Shown: positions 1-8,419 of the stretch, one piece after another | Numbering within the stretch: the stretch's first letter is position 1 | Layout of the letters: the number at the start of each line of letters is the position of its first letter | Source: GWF2-38-69 sp037127655 | GTDB lineage: Bacteria > Verrucomicrobiota > Lentisphaeria > Victivallales > GWF2-38-69 | Direction of reading: 5' to 3' | Length of the DNA: 20,285 nucleotides | Assembly (NCBI GenBank): GCA_037127655.1 | Contig: JBAXXY010000033.1 | Location: forward strand, 1 to 20,285 | The notes under the pieces: generated by a model | Database searches by the model: none | Told to the model about the DNA's origin: nothing | The model's input: only the letters and a program-made list of their open reading frames with translations | Made by a program: the position numbers and the translations under genes

Positions 1-1851
1 ATAAAAAACTTTAAAGACTTCGTTCAATATTCAGAGATTATTAAAGAGAGGAACCTCTCCTCCAAAGTTGATGTCAGCATATTAATATCTCTTGGTACAT
101 GTGGAATAGCCGCTGGAACAATGCCCGTTCGAAATGAGATACTTGATGAGCTAAAAGCCAGAAATCTTGATTCTAAGATTGAGGTGATAGATGTAGGATG
201 CATGGGGCTTTGTTACTGTGAACCAAGCATCGAAGTCATAGACAAAAAGACAAATAAAAGCATCATCTACGGCAATGTAAAAAGTGATGATGCATCCAGA
301 ATTATTGACTGCCTTGCAGATAGGGAGGCAGATGGCGTCGAAGTCATTAAACGATCATGGTATTATCCTGAAATAGAAAAAGAGTCCGCTGGACTCCTGC
401 AGGCAAAAATTGCTCTGAGAAACACTGGCAGGATTAATCCTGAAGTTCTCGATGAATACATATTTAATTCAGGTTATGAGGGATTGGCAAAAGTTCTATC
501 CTCGATGTCTGCTAAGGATGTTATAAAAGAAGTGACGCTATCGGGTCTGAGAGGAAGAGGCGGCGGTGGATTTCCTACAGGCAAAAAATGGGAATTCGCG
601 GCGGCGCAGAAGAACAATATCAAGTATGTGATATGCAATGCCGATGAAGGCGATCCCGGTGCATTCATGGACAGAGCTGTCCTTGAGGGCGACCCACACT
701 CTATTCTTGAAGCAATGACCATTGCAGGCTATGCCATATCATCCAACAAAGGTTACATCTACATAAGAGCCGAGTATCCGCTTGCTATCAAGAGGCTTCA
801 GATAGCCATAGAACAGTCATTAAATCTTGGTTTGCTTGGAAAAAATATCATGGGCTCGGGATTTAATTTTGAGATAGAGCTTCGCTATGGAGCAGGTGCT
901 TTTGTTTGCGGCGAAGAGACGGCTTTGATCCATTCGATAGAGGGTTTAAGAGGTATGCCGACCAATAAACCGCCATTCCCTGCGATTGCAGGTTTGTGGG
1001 AAAAGCCGACCGTTGTCAATAATGTAGAAACTTTTGCAAATATCTGCGCGATAATAAGAAAAGGCGCTCAGTGGTTTAAAAAAATAGGAACAGAAGGTTC
1101 GGCAGGGACTAAAGTTTTTGCCCTCGCAGGAAAGATTAGCAAGGTCGGGTTGATTGAAGTGCCGATGGGGACTAAACTCAGGGATATTATCTATAGCGTA
1201 GGCGGTGGAATATTTGATGGAAAGGAATTCAAAGCTGTTCAGACGGGCGGACCATCCGGCGGATGCATAACAAAAGACTATCTAGATACGCCGATTGATT
1301 ACGAGACGCTTAAATCATTAGGCTCAATGATGGGTTCCGGTGGGATGATAGTGATGGATGAAGATGATTGCATGGTTAATATTGCCAAATTCTTCCTTGA
1401 TTTCACTGTCGATGAATCATGCGGAAAATGTACGCCTTGCAGGATAGGAGGTAAGCATATGTATGCCATCCTTGAGAAGATAACCAAAGGAAAGGCATCA
1501 GATGATGATTTAAAACTTCTTAAAGAGCTTTGTGAAACTGTCAAATCATCGTCTTTATGTGGACTTGGTATGACATGCCCAAATCCTGTTCTTTCTACTA
1601 TGAAATATTTCGAGATCGAGTACAAAGAGCACATTAATGACAAAAAGTGCAGAGCTCACAAATGTCCAGATTTAATCACTTATACAATCCTGAAAGACAA
1701 ATGTCTTGGCTGTACTCTCTGTGCTAAAAAATGCCCTGTTCAGTGCATATCTGGAAAGCTAAAAGAAACTCACTTAATTGATCAAACAAAGTGCATCAAA
1801 TGCGGGGAGTGTTTCAATGCATGTAAATTTAATGCTATTTTGAGAGGTTAA
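1..1851 (+). CDS. NuoF/HydB-type NAD(P)H diaphorase subunit, 5' end outside the window
   Basis: This is the FMN- and NAD(P)-binding iron-sulfur subunit of a soluble dehydrogenase or hydrogenase complex. The frame is open from base 1, giving 616 visible residues; HydB-type proteins are of similar length, so little is probably missing. The ATG at 121 is internal, because a thioredoxin-like [2Fe-2S] domain is already under way before it (GTCGIAAG, Cys34; GCMGLCYCEP, Cys67/71/73, numbered from the first visible codon). Then come the glycine-rich FMN/NADH loop GRGGGGFPTGKKW (about 185-197), CNADEGDPGAF, GAGAFVCGEETAL, the N3-type [4Fe-4S] ligands Cys474/477/480 and Cys520, and a C-terminal 2x[4Fe-4S] ferredoxin domain (CLGCTLCAKKCP, CIKCGECFNAC). 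The start of the next gene 10 nt downstream implies one operon and one complex. Whether the partner is only the formate dehydrogenase or also a hydrogenase upstream cannot be seen. Family assignment is firm; the exact complex is inference. Confidence 0.93.
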   Translation: MKNFKDFVQYSEIIKERNLSSKVDVSILISLGTCGIAAGTMPVRNEILDELKARNLDSKIEVIDVGCMGLCYCEPSIEVIDKKTNKSIIYGNVKSDDASRIIDCLADREADGVEVIKRSWYYPEIEKESAGLLQAKIALRNTGRINPEVLDEYIFNSGYEGLAKVLSSMSAKDVIKEVTLSGLRGRGGGGFPTGKKWEFAAAQKNNIKYVICNADEGDPGAFMDRAVLEGDPHSILEAMTIAGYAISSNKGYIYIRAEYPLAIKRLQIAIEQSLNLGLLGKNIMGSGFNFEIELRYGAGAFVCGEETALIHSIEGLRGMPTNKPPFPAIAGLWEKPTVVNNVETFANICAIIRKGAQWFKKIGTEGSAGTKVFALAGKISKVGLIEVPMGTKLRDIIYSVGGGIFDGKEFKAVQTGGPSGGCITKDYLDTPIDYETLKSLGSMMGSGGMIVMDEDDCMVNIAKFFLDFTVDESCGKCTPCRIGGKHMYAILEKITKGKASDDDLKLLKELCETVKSSSLCGLGMTCPNPVLSTMKYFEIEYKEHINDKKCRAHKCPDLITYTILKDKCLGCTLCAKKCPVQCISGKLKETHLIDQTKCIKCGECFNACKFNAILRG

Positions 1852-1861
1852 AGGTGATACT

Positions 1862-4579
1862 ATGAGCGAAAGTTTTAAGATTAAAATTGACGGCGTTGAC
1901 ATAGAAGCACGAAAAGGCGAAACGGTTCTTGACGCCGCTTTGAGAAATGGCATAAATATTCCGAATCTTTGTTATCACAGCAAACTTTCATGTACGGGAT
2001 CCTGCCGCATGTGTATTGTCGGACTCGAAGGAAAACCCAATAATGTTCCTGCTTGTTCAACCAAGGTAGAAGATGGCATGAAAGTAACTGCTTTCAGTGA
2101 TAAGATTGAAGCAGAGAGAAAGATGCTTCTTGACCTCATATTATCTATGCACAATGGTGACTGCATTGACTGTGTAAAGGATGGTTCGTGTGATCTCCAG
2201 GATCTTGCTTTCAGATATGATTTGGGAAGTGGAAAGAGGAAATTTCCTCCGATGTGGGGAGAGATGGAAAAGTTCTCAGATTATTCTTCACAGGTTCTTG
2301 ATTACGACGCCACAAAATGTATTCAGTGCCAGAAGTGCACCAAAGCGTGCCAGGAAATTCAGGGCAAAGGAATTCTTACACTCGAAAACCGCGGAATAGA
2401 AGCCGTGGTTTCCACAGGTTATGATAGATGGAATCAATCCAAATGCGATGGATGCGGAGAGTGCGCTCAAGTATGTCCTGTCGGCGCATTGACGATGAAG
2501 TTTGTCTATACCGACGGCAAACGATACAGAGATAAGGATGTTCGTGCTATCACTAGAACTACATGCCCATACTGCGGTGTGGGATGTCAGCTTGATGTTA
2601 ACACCAATAGCGAAGGGCAGATTATCAAAGTAACTGGAGCAGATGTTATTCCCAACCAGGGTTCGACATGCGTGAAAGGCAGATTCGGTCTTCAATACTC
2701 CAATCATCACGAAAGGCTTAAATCTCCAATGATTAGAAGAGGCAATCGCCTCGTCGAATGTTCATGGACTGAAGCTCTTACTTATGCTTCAAATAAGCTT
2801 AAAGAGATCAAAGATAGACCAAACGGGTCAGATATGATTGCAGGCATGGCATCTGCCAGATGCACGAATGAAGATAACTATGTCTTTCAGAAGTTTATGC
2901 GATGCGTGATCGGGACAAATAATGTGGATCATTGCGCTAGAATCTGTCATGGTTCTACAGTGGCCAGCATGATTGTTTCTTTAGGATCAGGAGCAATGAC
3001 AAATACCATAGCCGACTTTGAGAAAGCTGATGTGATTCTTGTGACTGGTTCCAATACTACAGAGACTCATCCGGTTATCGCTAATTATATCAAACGAGCT
3101 GTCCTGAAGAACAATGCAAAACTAATCGTAGTTGATCCACGCAAAATAGATTTAACAAGATACGCCACACTTTGGCTCAGACAGAATAACGGTACTGATA
3201 TTGCATGGATCAATGGTCTCATCCATGTGATACTGAAAGAAGGTTTGCAGAAGGATGATTTTATAAAAGAAAGAACAGAAGGCTTTGAAAAACTCTGGTC
3301 TTCTGTCGAGAAATACACCCCTGAGTATGTCGAGAGCATAACAGGGATTCCTGCCGATAGACTCATTGAGGCGGCCAGAATTTATGCAAATGCAGAGCGT
3401 GCAAGCATTGCCTGGACAATGGGGATAACCCAGCATGCATGCGGCACTGACAATGTGACTGCTCTGACAAATCTAGCACTTATCACAGGTAACATCGGCA
3501 GAGAAGGGACAGGACTTAATCCGCTTCGTGGTCAAAATAATGTTCAAGGTTCATGTGATATGGGCGCTCAATGGGATAGCTATCCGGGATATTTCAGAGT
3601 AGATGATGAGTCAGCAAGGAAGCGGTTCGAGAACCTTTGGAAGGCAAAACTCTCTCCGAAACTCGGATTGCCACTAACGGAAATTATGGATGCTGTACTT
3701 GATGACAAAGTAAAGGCTCTCTACATCATGGGTGAAAACCCGGCTCTGTCTGAGCCTGACTTAAACCATACAATCAAAGCTCTTGAGTCACTCGAACTCC
3801 TGATAGTTCAGGACATTTTTTTAACTGAGACAGCTAAACTTGCCCATGTGGTTTTTCCTGCCGCATCTGCTCTTGAGAAGGATGGTTCGTTTACTAATAC
3901 AGAGAGAAGGATTTTGCCGGTAAGACGAGTGGTAAAACCCAAAGGCGAAGCAAAAGACGACTGGTATATAATTCAAAAACTTGCCATTGCCATGGGGTCG
4001 TTCTGGGACTACCGCAACTGGGAAGATATTATGAAAGAAATAAACTTGGTCGTTCCTCAGTACACAGGGGTAATACCAGAGAGAATTAAAAACAGTGAAC
4101 TTATCCAATGGCCATGCCATGATTCAAAACATCCTGGAACCCCAGTTCTCCACAGAGATAAATTCACAAGAGGGAAGGCTCTTATTATTCCTGTTGAACA
4201 CATTCCGCCAGCCGAAGGCATATGCAAAGAGTATCCATTTGTCTTATCAACAGGGAGAAATCTCTATCACTACCATACAGGCACAATGACGCGGCGGAGC
4301 ACCGCTCTAAATAATTACTGTTCAGAGCCGTATTTCGAGATGAATCCTGATGACATGAAAGAACTTGGGATTTCCGAAGGAGAAAAGGTAAAAGTATTTT
4401 CCAGAAGAGGGGTGATAATCATCTCTGCCAAGTCTTCAAAAAGAGTAGAAAAAATGAATATCTTTATTCCTTTCCACTTTGCCGAAGCCGCTGCCAATAT
4501 GCTAACCATAAATGCCCTCGATCCCAAGTCCAGAATGGCCGAACTCAAAGTTTGCGCCGTAAATCTTGTTAAAATTTAG
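1862..4579 (+). CDS. fdhA: Formate dehydrogenase catalytic subunit with NuoG-like Fe-S module (cysteine type)
   Basis: A 905-residue Mo/W-bis-MGD oxidoreductase that should interconvert formate and CO2 in the cytoplasm (no signal peptide). Order: plant-type [2Fe-2S] domain (Cys37, 48, 51, 65); His-Cys [4Fe-4S] site (His97, Cys101, 104, 110); two [4Fe-4S] clusters (Cys153/156/159/163 and Cys195/198/201/205); the catalytic-domain [4Fe-4S] site (Cys235, 238, 242, 270); then the active site DHCARICHG. In E. coli FdhF the residue before HG is selenocysteine; here it is Cys362 (codon TGT), followed by His363. The family arginine is present in NPLRGQNN, and the C-terminal pterin-binding domain is complete. 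The start is supported by AAAGGTGAT just upstream. The fused Fe-S module and the diaphorase gene 10 nt upstream suggest an NAD(P)-linked, possibly electron-bifurcating, formate dehydrogenase; cofactor specificity cannot be read from sequence. Confidence 0.93.
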   Translation: MSESFKIKIDGVDIEARKGETVLDAALRNGINIPNLCYHSKLSCTGSCRMCIVGLEGKPNNVPACSTKVEDGMKVTAFSDKIEAERKMLLDLILSMHNGDCIDCVKDGSCDLQDLAFRYDLGSGKRKFPPMWGEMEKFSDYSSQVLDYDATKCIQCQKCTKACQEIQGKGILTLENRGIEAVVSTGYDRWNQSKCDGCGECAQVCPVGALTMKFVYTDGKRYRDKDVRAITRTTCPYCGVGCQLDVNTNSEGQIIKVTGADVIPNQGSTCVKGRFGLQYSNHHERLKSPMIRRGNRLVECSWTEALTYASNKLKEIKDRPNGSDMIAGMASARCTNEDNYVFQKFMRCVIGTNNVDHCARICHGSTVASMIVSLGSGAMTNTIADFEKADVILVTGSNTTETHPVIANYIKRAVLKNNAKLIVVDPRKIDLTRYATLWLRQNNGTDIAWINGLIHVILKEGLQKDDFIKERTEGFEKLWSSVEKYTPEYVESITGIPADRLIEAARIYANAERASIAWTMGITQHACGTDNVTALTNLALITGNIGREGTGLNPLRGQNNVQGSCDMGAQWDSYPGYFRVDDESARKRFENLWKAKLSPKLGLPLTEIMDAVLDDKVKALYIMGENPALSEPDLNHTIKALESLELLIVQDIFLTETAKLAHVVFPAASALEKDGSFTNTERRILPVRRVVKPKGEAKDDWYIIQKLAIAMGSFWDYRNWEDIMKEINLVVPQYTGVIPERIKNSELIQWPCHDSKHPGTPVLHRDKFTRGKALIIPVEHIPPAEGICKEYPFVLSTGRNLYHYHTGTMTRRSTALNNYCSEPYFEMNPDDMKELGISEGEKVKVFSRRGVIIISAKSSKRVEKMNIFIPFHFAEAAANMLTINALDPKSRMAELKVCAVNLVKI

Positions 4580-4635
4580 AGTTTTTTAAATATAACTTTT
4601 TTTAGGCTATTCAATTGTGATTCAAATGCAATAGA

Positions 4636-4671
4636 CTCATTAAAAAACAGCGATTATTTAACTCTAATGAG
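4636..4671. repeat. Inverted repeat in the gshA leader
   Basis: CTCATTA at 4636-4642 is the exact reverse complement of TAATGAG at 4665-4671, separated by 22 nt. It lies in the 113-bp gap after fdhA. A 7-bp AT-rich match can occur by chance; it is listed because a second hairpin follows immediately. Confidence 0.35.
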
Positions 4672-4675
4672 GGCA

Positions 4676-4710
4676 AAAAGGCTTCGGGATAATTGGCTAC
4701 AAAGCCTTTT
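4676..4710 (+). promoter_or_regulatory. Hairpin across the putative gshA start
   Basis: AAAAGGCTT (4676-4684) pairs perfectly with AAGCCTTTT (4702-4710) around a 17-nt loop. The TTG that would be the upstream start of gshA (4693) lies in the loop. The right arm ends in four T, so it could be a weak terminator or attenuator after fdhA, or a structure controlling translation. If it is a terminator, the ATG at 4729 is the more likely start. Confidence 0.4.
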
Positions 4711-6039
4711 CGCCTGAATCAAAAATATATGGATACTGAAGGATTGGCTTCCTATTTCAGACAAGGTGAAAAGGATGTAAAGGATTTTTGTCAGGGGCTG
4801 GAGTGGGAACTCTTCGTAGTTGACAAAGAATCGTTTAAACAGATTTCTTACGGCGGCAAACACGGCGTAGCTGACCTCCTCAAAAAGCTCCATAAAGAAT
4901 TGAATCTTGAACCGATGCTCGATAAGGTCAATTCGAATATCATCGGTTTAAAAAGCGATACATATAATATTACGCTCGAACCTGGCGGGCAGATTGAGCT
5001 TTCCGGGAGCAAATTCACAAAAATAAAAGATGCAGAGGAAGAGTGCAGAATGTTCTTGTCTGTGCTTAAAGATGTCTGCTCCAAATGGGGACTTGCTGTC
5101 ATGCCGGCATCTTATCATCCCATTGCTTCAACATCTGAAGTTCAGGTAATTCCCAAAACAAGATATGCTACTCTTATCAACTATTTCAAAGAGTACGGTT
5201 TAACCATGGCTGAGGATATGATGAAGCTTACTACATCAGTCCAGACTTCCATAGATTATTCATCTGAAAAAGACTTTATCAAAAAAATCAGAACTATTAA
5301 CTCTCTTTCACCTATATTTTCTGCCATGTACGCAAACTCTCCGATCGTGCGTAACAAAAAAAGCAATTACATTTCATATCGCGGTAATGTCTGGCAACAT
5401 ACGCATGGGGTTAGAAGCGGGATAGTCAAAGGTGTGTTTGAAGAAGATTTTGGATATAAAACTCATGCCGAAAATCTGGCTAAAATTCCTGTAGTCGAAG
5501 GTTTAAATGGCGAAAAACCCGGCAGTCTGGTAGGAATGAGTTTTAAAAAGTATGTCGAAAAGACAGGCAAGTTCTGCCCCAAATGGTGGGAGAGTCATAT
5601 TTCATTTTCATATACTGTAGTTAGGGCAAAGAACTTTATAGAAATAAGATGTTTTGATAATCAGGACAGCATTGAGAGAGTTTTAACTATTCCGGCACTT
5701 ATAAAAGGTTTATTCTATTCATCCGAGAAAATAATCGATAAAGCTGCGAAGATTGCAGGCACATTCGAAAAATCTGAGTTTTTTCACATTAAGCACGCCG
5801 TTGACAGATATGGCCTTGCCACGATTTGGAAAGGGAATTCATTTTTGGAAATGGCTCAAGGACTTTATAAACTTTCACTTAAAGGTTTGGAAGAGTTTTA
5901 TCCACGCGACAAGAAGTATCTATTGCCCTTAGAAGAGACTCTTTTTGAGCAAAAGAAATCACCCGGCGAAAAACTTGCAAGTTTATGGGATGAACGAGGC
6001 AGAAGCGTCCATAATATGAAAGATTTATACTTTATCTAA
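4693..6039 (+). CDS. gshA: Glutamate-cysteine ligase, plant/GCS2 type
   Basis: A 448-residue ATP-dependent ligase expected to join glutamate and cysteine into gamma-glutamylcysteine, the first step of glutathione-type thiol synthesis. It has the marks of the plant/alphaproteobacterial GCS family rather than the E. coli type: GLEWELFVVD near residue 35, ITLEPGGQIELSG, IPKTRYATLINY, a TSVQTSIDYSSEKDF stretch and SAMYANSPIVRNK. The start is uncertain. An in-frame stop lies immediately before the TTG at 4693, and the first ATG is at 4729 (MDTEGLASYF). Neither has a good ribosome site, and the TTG sits in a hairpin loop. The ATP-grasp gene begins 2 nt after the stop, so the two are probably translationally coupled and act in one pathway. 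Ergothioneine-type EgtA ligases belong to the same family and cannot be excluded. Confidence 0.85.
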   Translation: MATKPFRLNQKYMDTEGLASYFRQGEKDVKDFCQGLEWELFVVDKESFKQISYGGKHGVADLLKKLHKELNLEPMLDKVNSNIIGLKSDTYNITLEPGGQIELSGSKFTKIKDAEEECRMFLSVLKDVCSKWGLAVMPASYHPIASTSEVQVIPKTRYATLINYFKEYGLTMAEDMMKLTTSVQTSIDYSSEKDFIKKIRTINSLSPIFSAMYANSPIVRNKKSNYISYRGNVWQHTHGVRSGIVKGVFEEDFGYKTHAENLAKIPVVEGLNGEKPGSLVGMSFKKYVEKTGKFCPKWWESHISFSYTVVRAKNFIEIRCFDNQDSIERVLTIPALIKGLFYSSEKIIDKAAKIAGTFEKSEFFHIKHAVDRYGLATIWKGNSFLEMAQGLYKLSLKGLEEFYPRDKKYLLPLEETLFEQKKSPGEKLASLWDERGRSVHNMKDLYFI

Positions 6040-6041
6040 CC

Positions 6042-7346
6042 ATGTCTTCAAACGATCCATTTCTTGAATTTATAACCCGTAAAGAGTATCCGCTTAATCG
6101 TAAAAAGTATTTTGAACTGCTTGAGTCGTCGAACAAAAGCTACGGTTATCTGATACCATCTCTTTATCATCCTTACATCATTCCTGGCTTTGAATTCGAC
6201 GAGCTTAAGAGCCAGGCAGAAATGCTTTCAAAACTTCTTATGAGAGTCTCGGAGCTCTACCTCAAGGATTCCAAAGTCTCAGCTTTTTACAAATTTTCGG
6301 ATGAACTTAATGATTGGATTGCCATTGATCCGGGATACACAATGTCTGTCCCTGTCTCGAGATATGACGGTTTTTGGGACGGAAAGAGTTTCAAATTCTG
6401 CGAATTTAACACTGACGGTACAAGCGGGATGAATGATATAAGAATCCTTGATGATTCTTTTTTATGTACCAACTTAGGAAAAGAGGTTGCTCACAAATTC
6501 AAGTTGCAGAGATTTGACCTTCCAAAATCTATCCTTGAGACACTGATTGCGACCTATGCTGAGTTTGGTGGGAAAGGGATTCCAAATATTGCGATAACCG
6601 ATTATGTGGAAAAGGGTACGAGTGACGAATTTCTTTATTTGAAAGACTATTTTATCTCTCGGGGATATCCTACTGAGATATGCGATATAAGAAACTTTAA
6701 CCTACAGACCGATGGTCTGTGGCATAAAAACTTCAAAATTGACCTGATTTACAGAAGAGCAATAACTGACGACATCATATCGTATGCTAAAGATTCAAAA
6801 GTCTTTTTGGAGGCATATCGAAAACGAGTTGTTTGCGTGGTAGGCCCACTTCGTTCGCATGTTATTCACAGCAAGCAGACATTTACTTTCCTAAATAGCT
6901 CGCTAGCTGAAAACTATTTCTCGGACAATGAGCTTGCCTTTATCAGAGAGCGAATTCCCTGGACCAGACGATTGTCTGATTCTTCTATAAAATTGAGAGA
7001 TATCATAGCGAATAAGGATGATTATTTTCTCAAACCCCATAACTCCTATGCCACTGAAGGCGTTATATGCGGTTCAGATACGACGGATGATGACTGGGAA
7101 AAGACCATTAATACCATTCTTGAATCAAAAGATGATAGATATTTAGTACAAAAGAAGATTGATATTCCCCGCCATTCCTTTACAGTTGATGATTCGGGTT
7201 CTATGAAATTATTCAATGTGAAACTTGACCCTTATATGTTCGGTGGTAAGTTTTGCGGTTTCTATACGAGAATATCAAATAAAAATATTATAGCTTTGAA
7301 TCATCAGGGAATGTTAGTTCCGTGTTTTGTTTTAAATGCGCATTAA
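6042..7346 (+). CDS. ATP-grasp-like ligase, glutathionylspermidine-synthase type
   Basis: A 434-residue protein that resembles the circularly permuted ATP-grasp / glutathionylspermidine-synthase superfamily rather than classical GshB. Suggestive motifs are FCEFNTDGTSGMND (119-132, like the EFN metal/substrate loop), LIYRRAITDD (235-244), HSKQTFTFL (276-284), IPWTRRL (305-311), YFLKPHNSYATEGVICG (328-344, a likely ATP-binding strand and glycine loop) and YLVQKKIDIP (367-376). No signal peptide or membrane segment is seen. It starts 2 nt after gshA and ends 12 nt before hypE. From position I infer that it extends gamma-glutamylcysteine with a second amino acid or amine, replacing glutathione synthetase; the product could be glutathione or another thiol. 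Family call moderate, substrate unknown. Confidence 0.6.
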   Translation: MSSNDPFLEFITRKEYPLNRKKYFELLESSNKSYGYLIPSLYHPYIIPGFEFDELKSQAEMLSKLLMRVSELYLKDSKVSAFYKFSDELNDWIAIDPGYTMSVPVSRYDGFWDGKSFKFCEFNTDGTSGMNDIRILDDSFLCTNLGKEVAHKFKLQRFDLPKSILETLIATYAEFGGKGIPNIAITDYVEKGTSDEFLYLKDYFISRGYPTEICDIRNFNLQTDGLWHKNFKIDLIYRRAITDDIISYAKDSKVFLEAYRKRVVCVVGPLRSHVIHSKQTFTFLNSSLAENYFSDNELAFIRERIPWTRRLSDSSIKLRDIIANKDDYFLKPHNSYATEGVICGSDTTDDDWEKTINTILESKDDRYLVQKKIDIPRHSFTVDDSGSMKLFNVKLDPYMFGGKFCGFYTRISNKNIIALNHQGMLVPCFVLNAH

Positions 7347-7358
7347 GTCAAAATACTT

Positions 7359-8369
7359 ATGAAATACGATACGATACAGCTCGCCCACGGCGGCGGTGGC
7401 CGACTTTCTGATGCTCTTATAAAAGAAGAAATTCTTTCCAGATTTGGTGATGGTCCGCTAAAATCACTTCCTGATGGAGCAACTCTTCCCAAAATCGAAG
7501 GCGAAATTGTTTTCTCGACTGATAGCTATGTAGTTAAACCCTACAAATTCAATGGCGGCAATATCGGCAATCTTGCCGTCCATGGGACGGTAAATGACAT
7601 ATCCGTCGCTGGAGGAATACCAAGGTATCTTTCCCTAGCCATGATAATCGAAGAAGGTTTTCCAATATCCGAACTCAGGCTTATCCTTGATACAATCAAA
7701 ACCTCAGCCAATGAATGCGGCGTAAAAATTGTAACAGGAGATACAAAAGTGGTTGCCCGCGGGCAATGTGACGGGATTTACATAAATACTTCTGGAATAG
7801 GTGAGAAGCTAAAAAATTTCGATCTGAACAAATCAAGAGTTAAAGCTGGTGATGCAGTGCTGGTGAGTGGAAATATCGGTGACCACGGCATGGCAATTCT
7901 GGCCGCAAGAGAAGGAATCAATATCGAGAATGGCCTTGTCAGCGATACCGCGTCAGTTCACAGACTTGTCCAAACGGCATATAAAGAGTATGCGGAACAT
8001 ATTAAATTTATGAGAGATCCGACCCGAGGAGGAGTAGCCGCTGTTCTAAACGAAATCGTCTCAGGTACGAATGTCGGGATAGAATTAGATTCATCCAAAC
8101 TTCCATTTTCTGCCGGGACGCTTTCAATTGCTGAAATGCTCGGTATAGACTTGCTTAATGTGGCCTGCGAAGGCCGGATGATGCTTATTTGCGATGCATC
8201 TGTAGTAGATGAGATATTGGATCTATGGAGAGCGATGCCTGAGGGAATAGGAGCAGCTATTATCGGATATGTAAACTCCGATACAGAGCGCGTCTCAATA
8301 AAGACAGTGACAGGCGGAAGAAGGCTTGTGGATGTGCCGACAGGCGAACTTTTACCAAGGATTTGTTAG
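7359..8369 (+). CDS. hypE: NiFe-hydrogenase maturation protein HypE (carbamoyl dehydratase)
   Basis: A 336-residue AIR-synthase-like (PurM fold) enzyme. In this family the C-terminal cysteine receives a carbamoyl group from HypF and, using ATP, dehydrates it to the thiocyanate that supplies cyanide ligands for the NiFe centre. Visible here: the N-terminal glycine loop LAHGGGGRLS (8-17), VHGTVNDISVAGG, FMRDPTRGGVAAVLNEI, and the diagnostic C-terminus PRIC with Cys336 as the last residue. The length is normal. It starts 12 nt after the ATP-grasp gene and is separated from hypA by 50 nt containing a hairpin. No hypF, hypC or hypD is in the window, so those functions must be encoded elsewhere. 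Confidence 0.95.
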   Translation: MKYDTIQLAHGGGGRLSDALIKEEILSRFGDGPLKSLPDGATLPKIEGEIVFSTDSYVVKPYKFNGGNIGNLAVHGTVNDISVAGGIPRYLSLAMIIEEGFPISELRLILDTIKTSANECGVKIVTGDTKVVARGQCDGIYINTSGIGEKLKNFDLNKSRVKAGDAVLVSGNIGDHGMAILAAREGINIENGLVSDTASVHRLVQTAYKEYAEHIKFMRDPTRGGVAAVLNEIVSGTNVGIELDSSKLPFSAGTLSIAEMLGIDLLNVACEGRMMLICDASVVDEILDLWRAMPEGIGAAIIGYVNSDTERVSIKTVTGGRRLVDVPTGELLPRIC

Positions 8370-8373
8370 GTAG

Positions 8374-8395
8374 GGCGTGTTTCTCCGAAACCGCC
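8374..8395. repeat. Small hairpin between hypE and hypA
   Basis: GGCG (8374-8377) and GTTTC (8379-8383) pair with GAAAC (8387-8391) and CGCC (8392-8395), leaving T8378 bulged and a TCC loop. The stem is much more GC-rich than its surroundings and begins 4 nt after the hypE stop. There is no T-run, so it is not a classical terminator. It looks like a dispersed palindromic element or an mRNA-stabilising structure inside the operon. Confidence 0.55.
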
Positions 8396-8419
8396 GCCAA
8401 AAACAGGAAAGATTAAACT

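Noticed and set aside
2930..2960. Possible selenocysteine (TGA) formate dehydrogenase
   Set aside because: The active-site codon in ARICHG is TGT (Cys362), the frame has no internal TGA, and no SECIS-like element is needed.
6704..6720. Perfect 7-bp palindrome with 3-nt loop inside the ATP-grasp gene
   Set aside because: Isolated, within conserved-looking coding sequence, and of a size expected by chance a few times in 20 kb.
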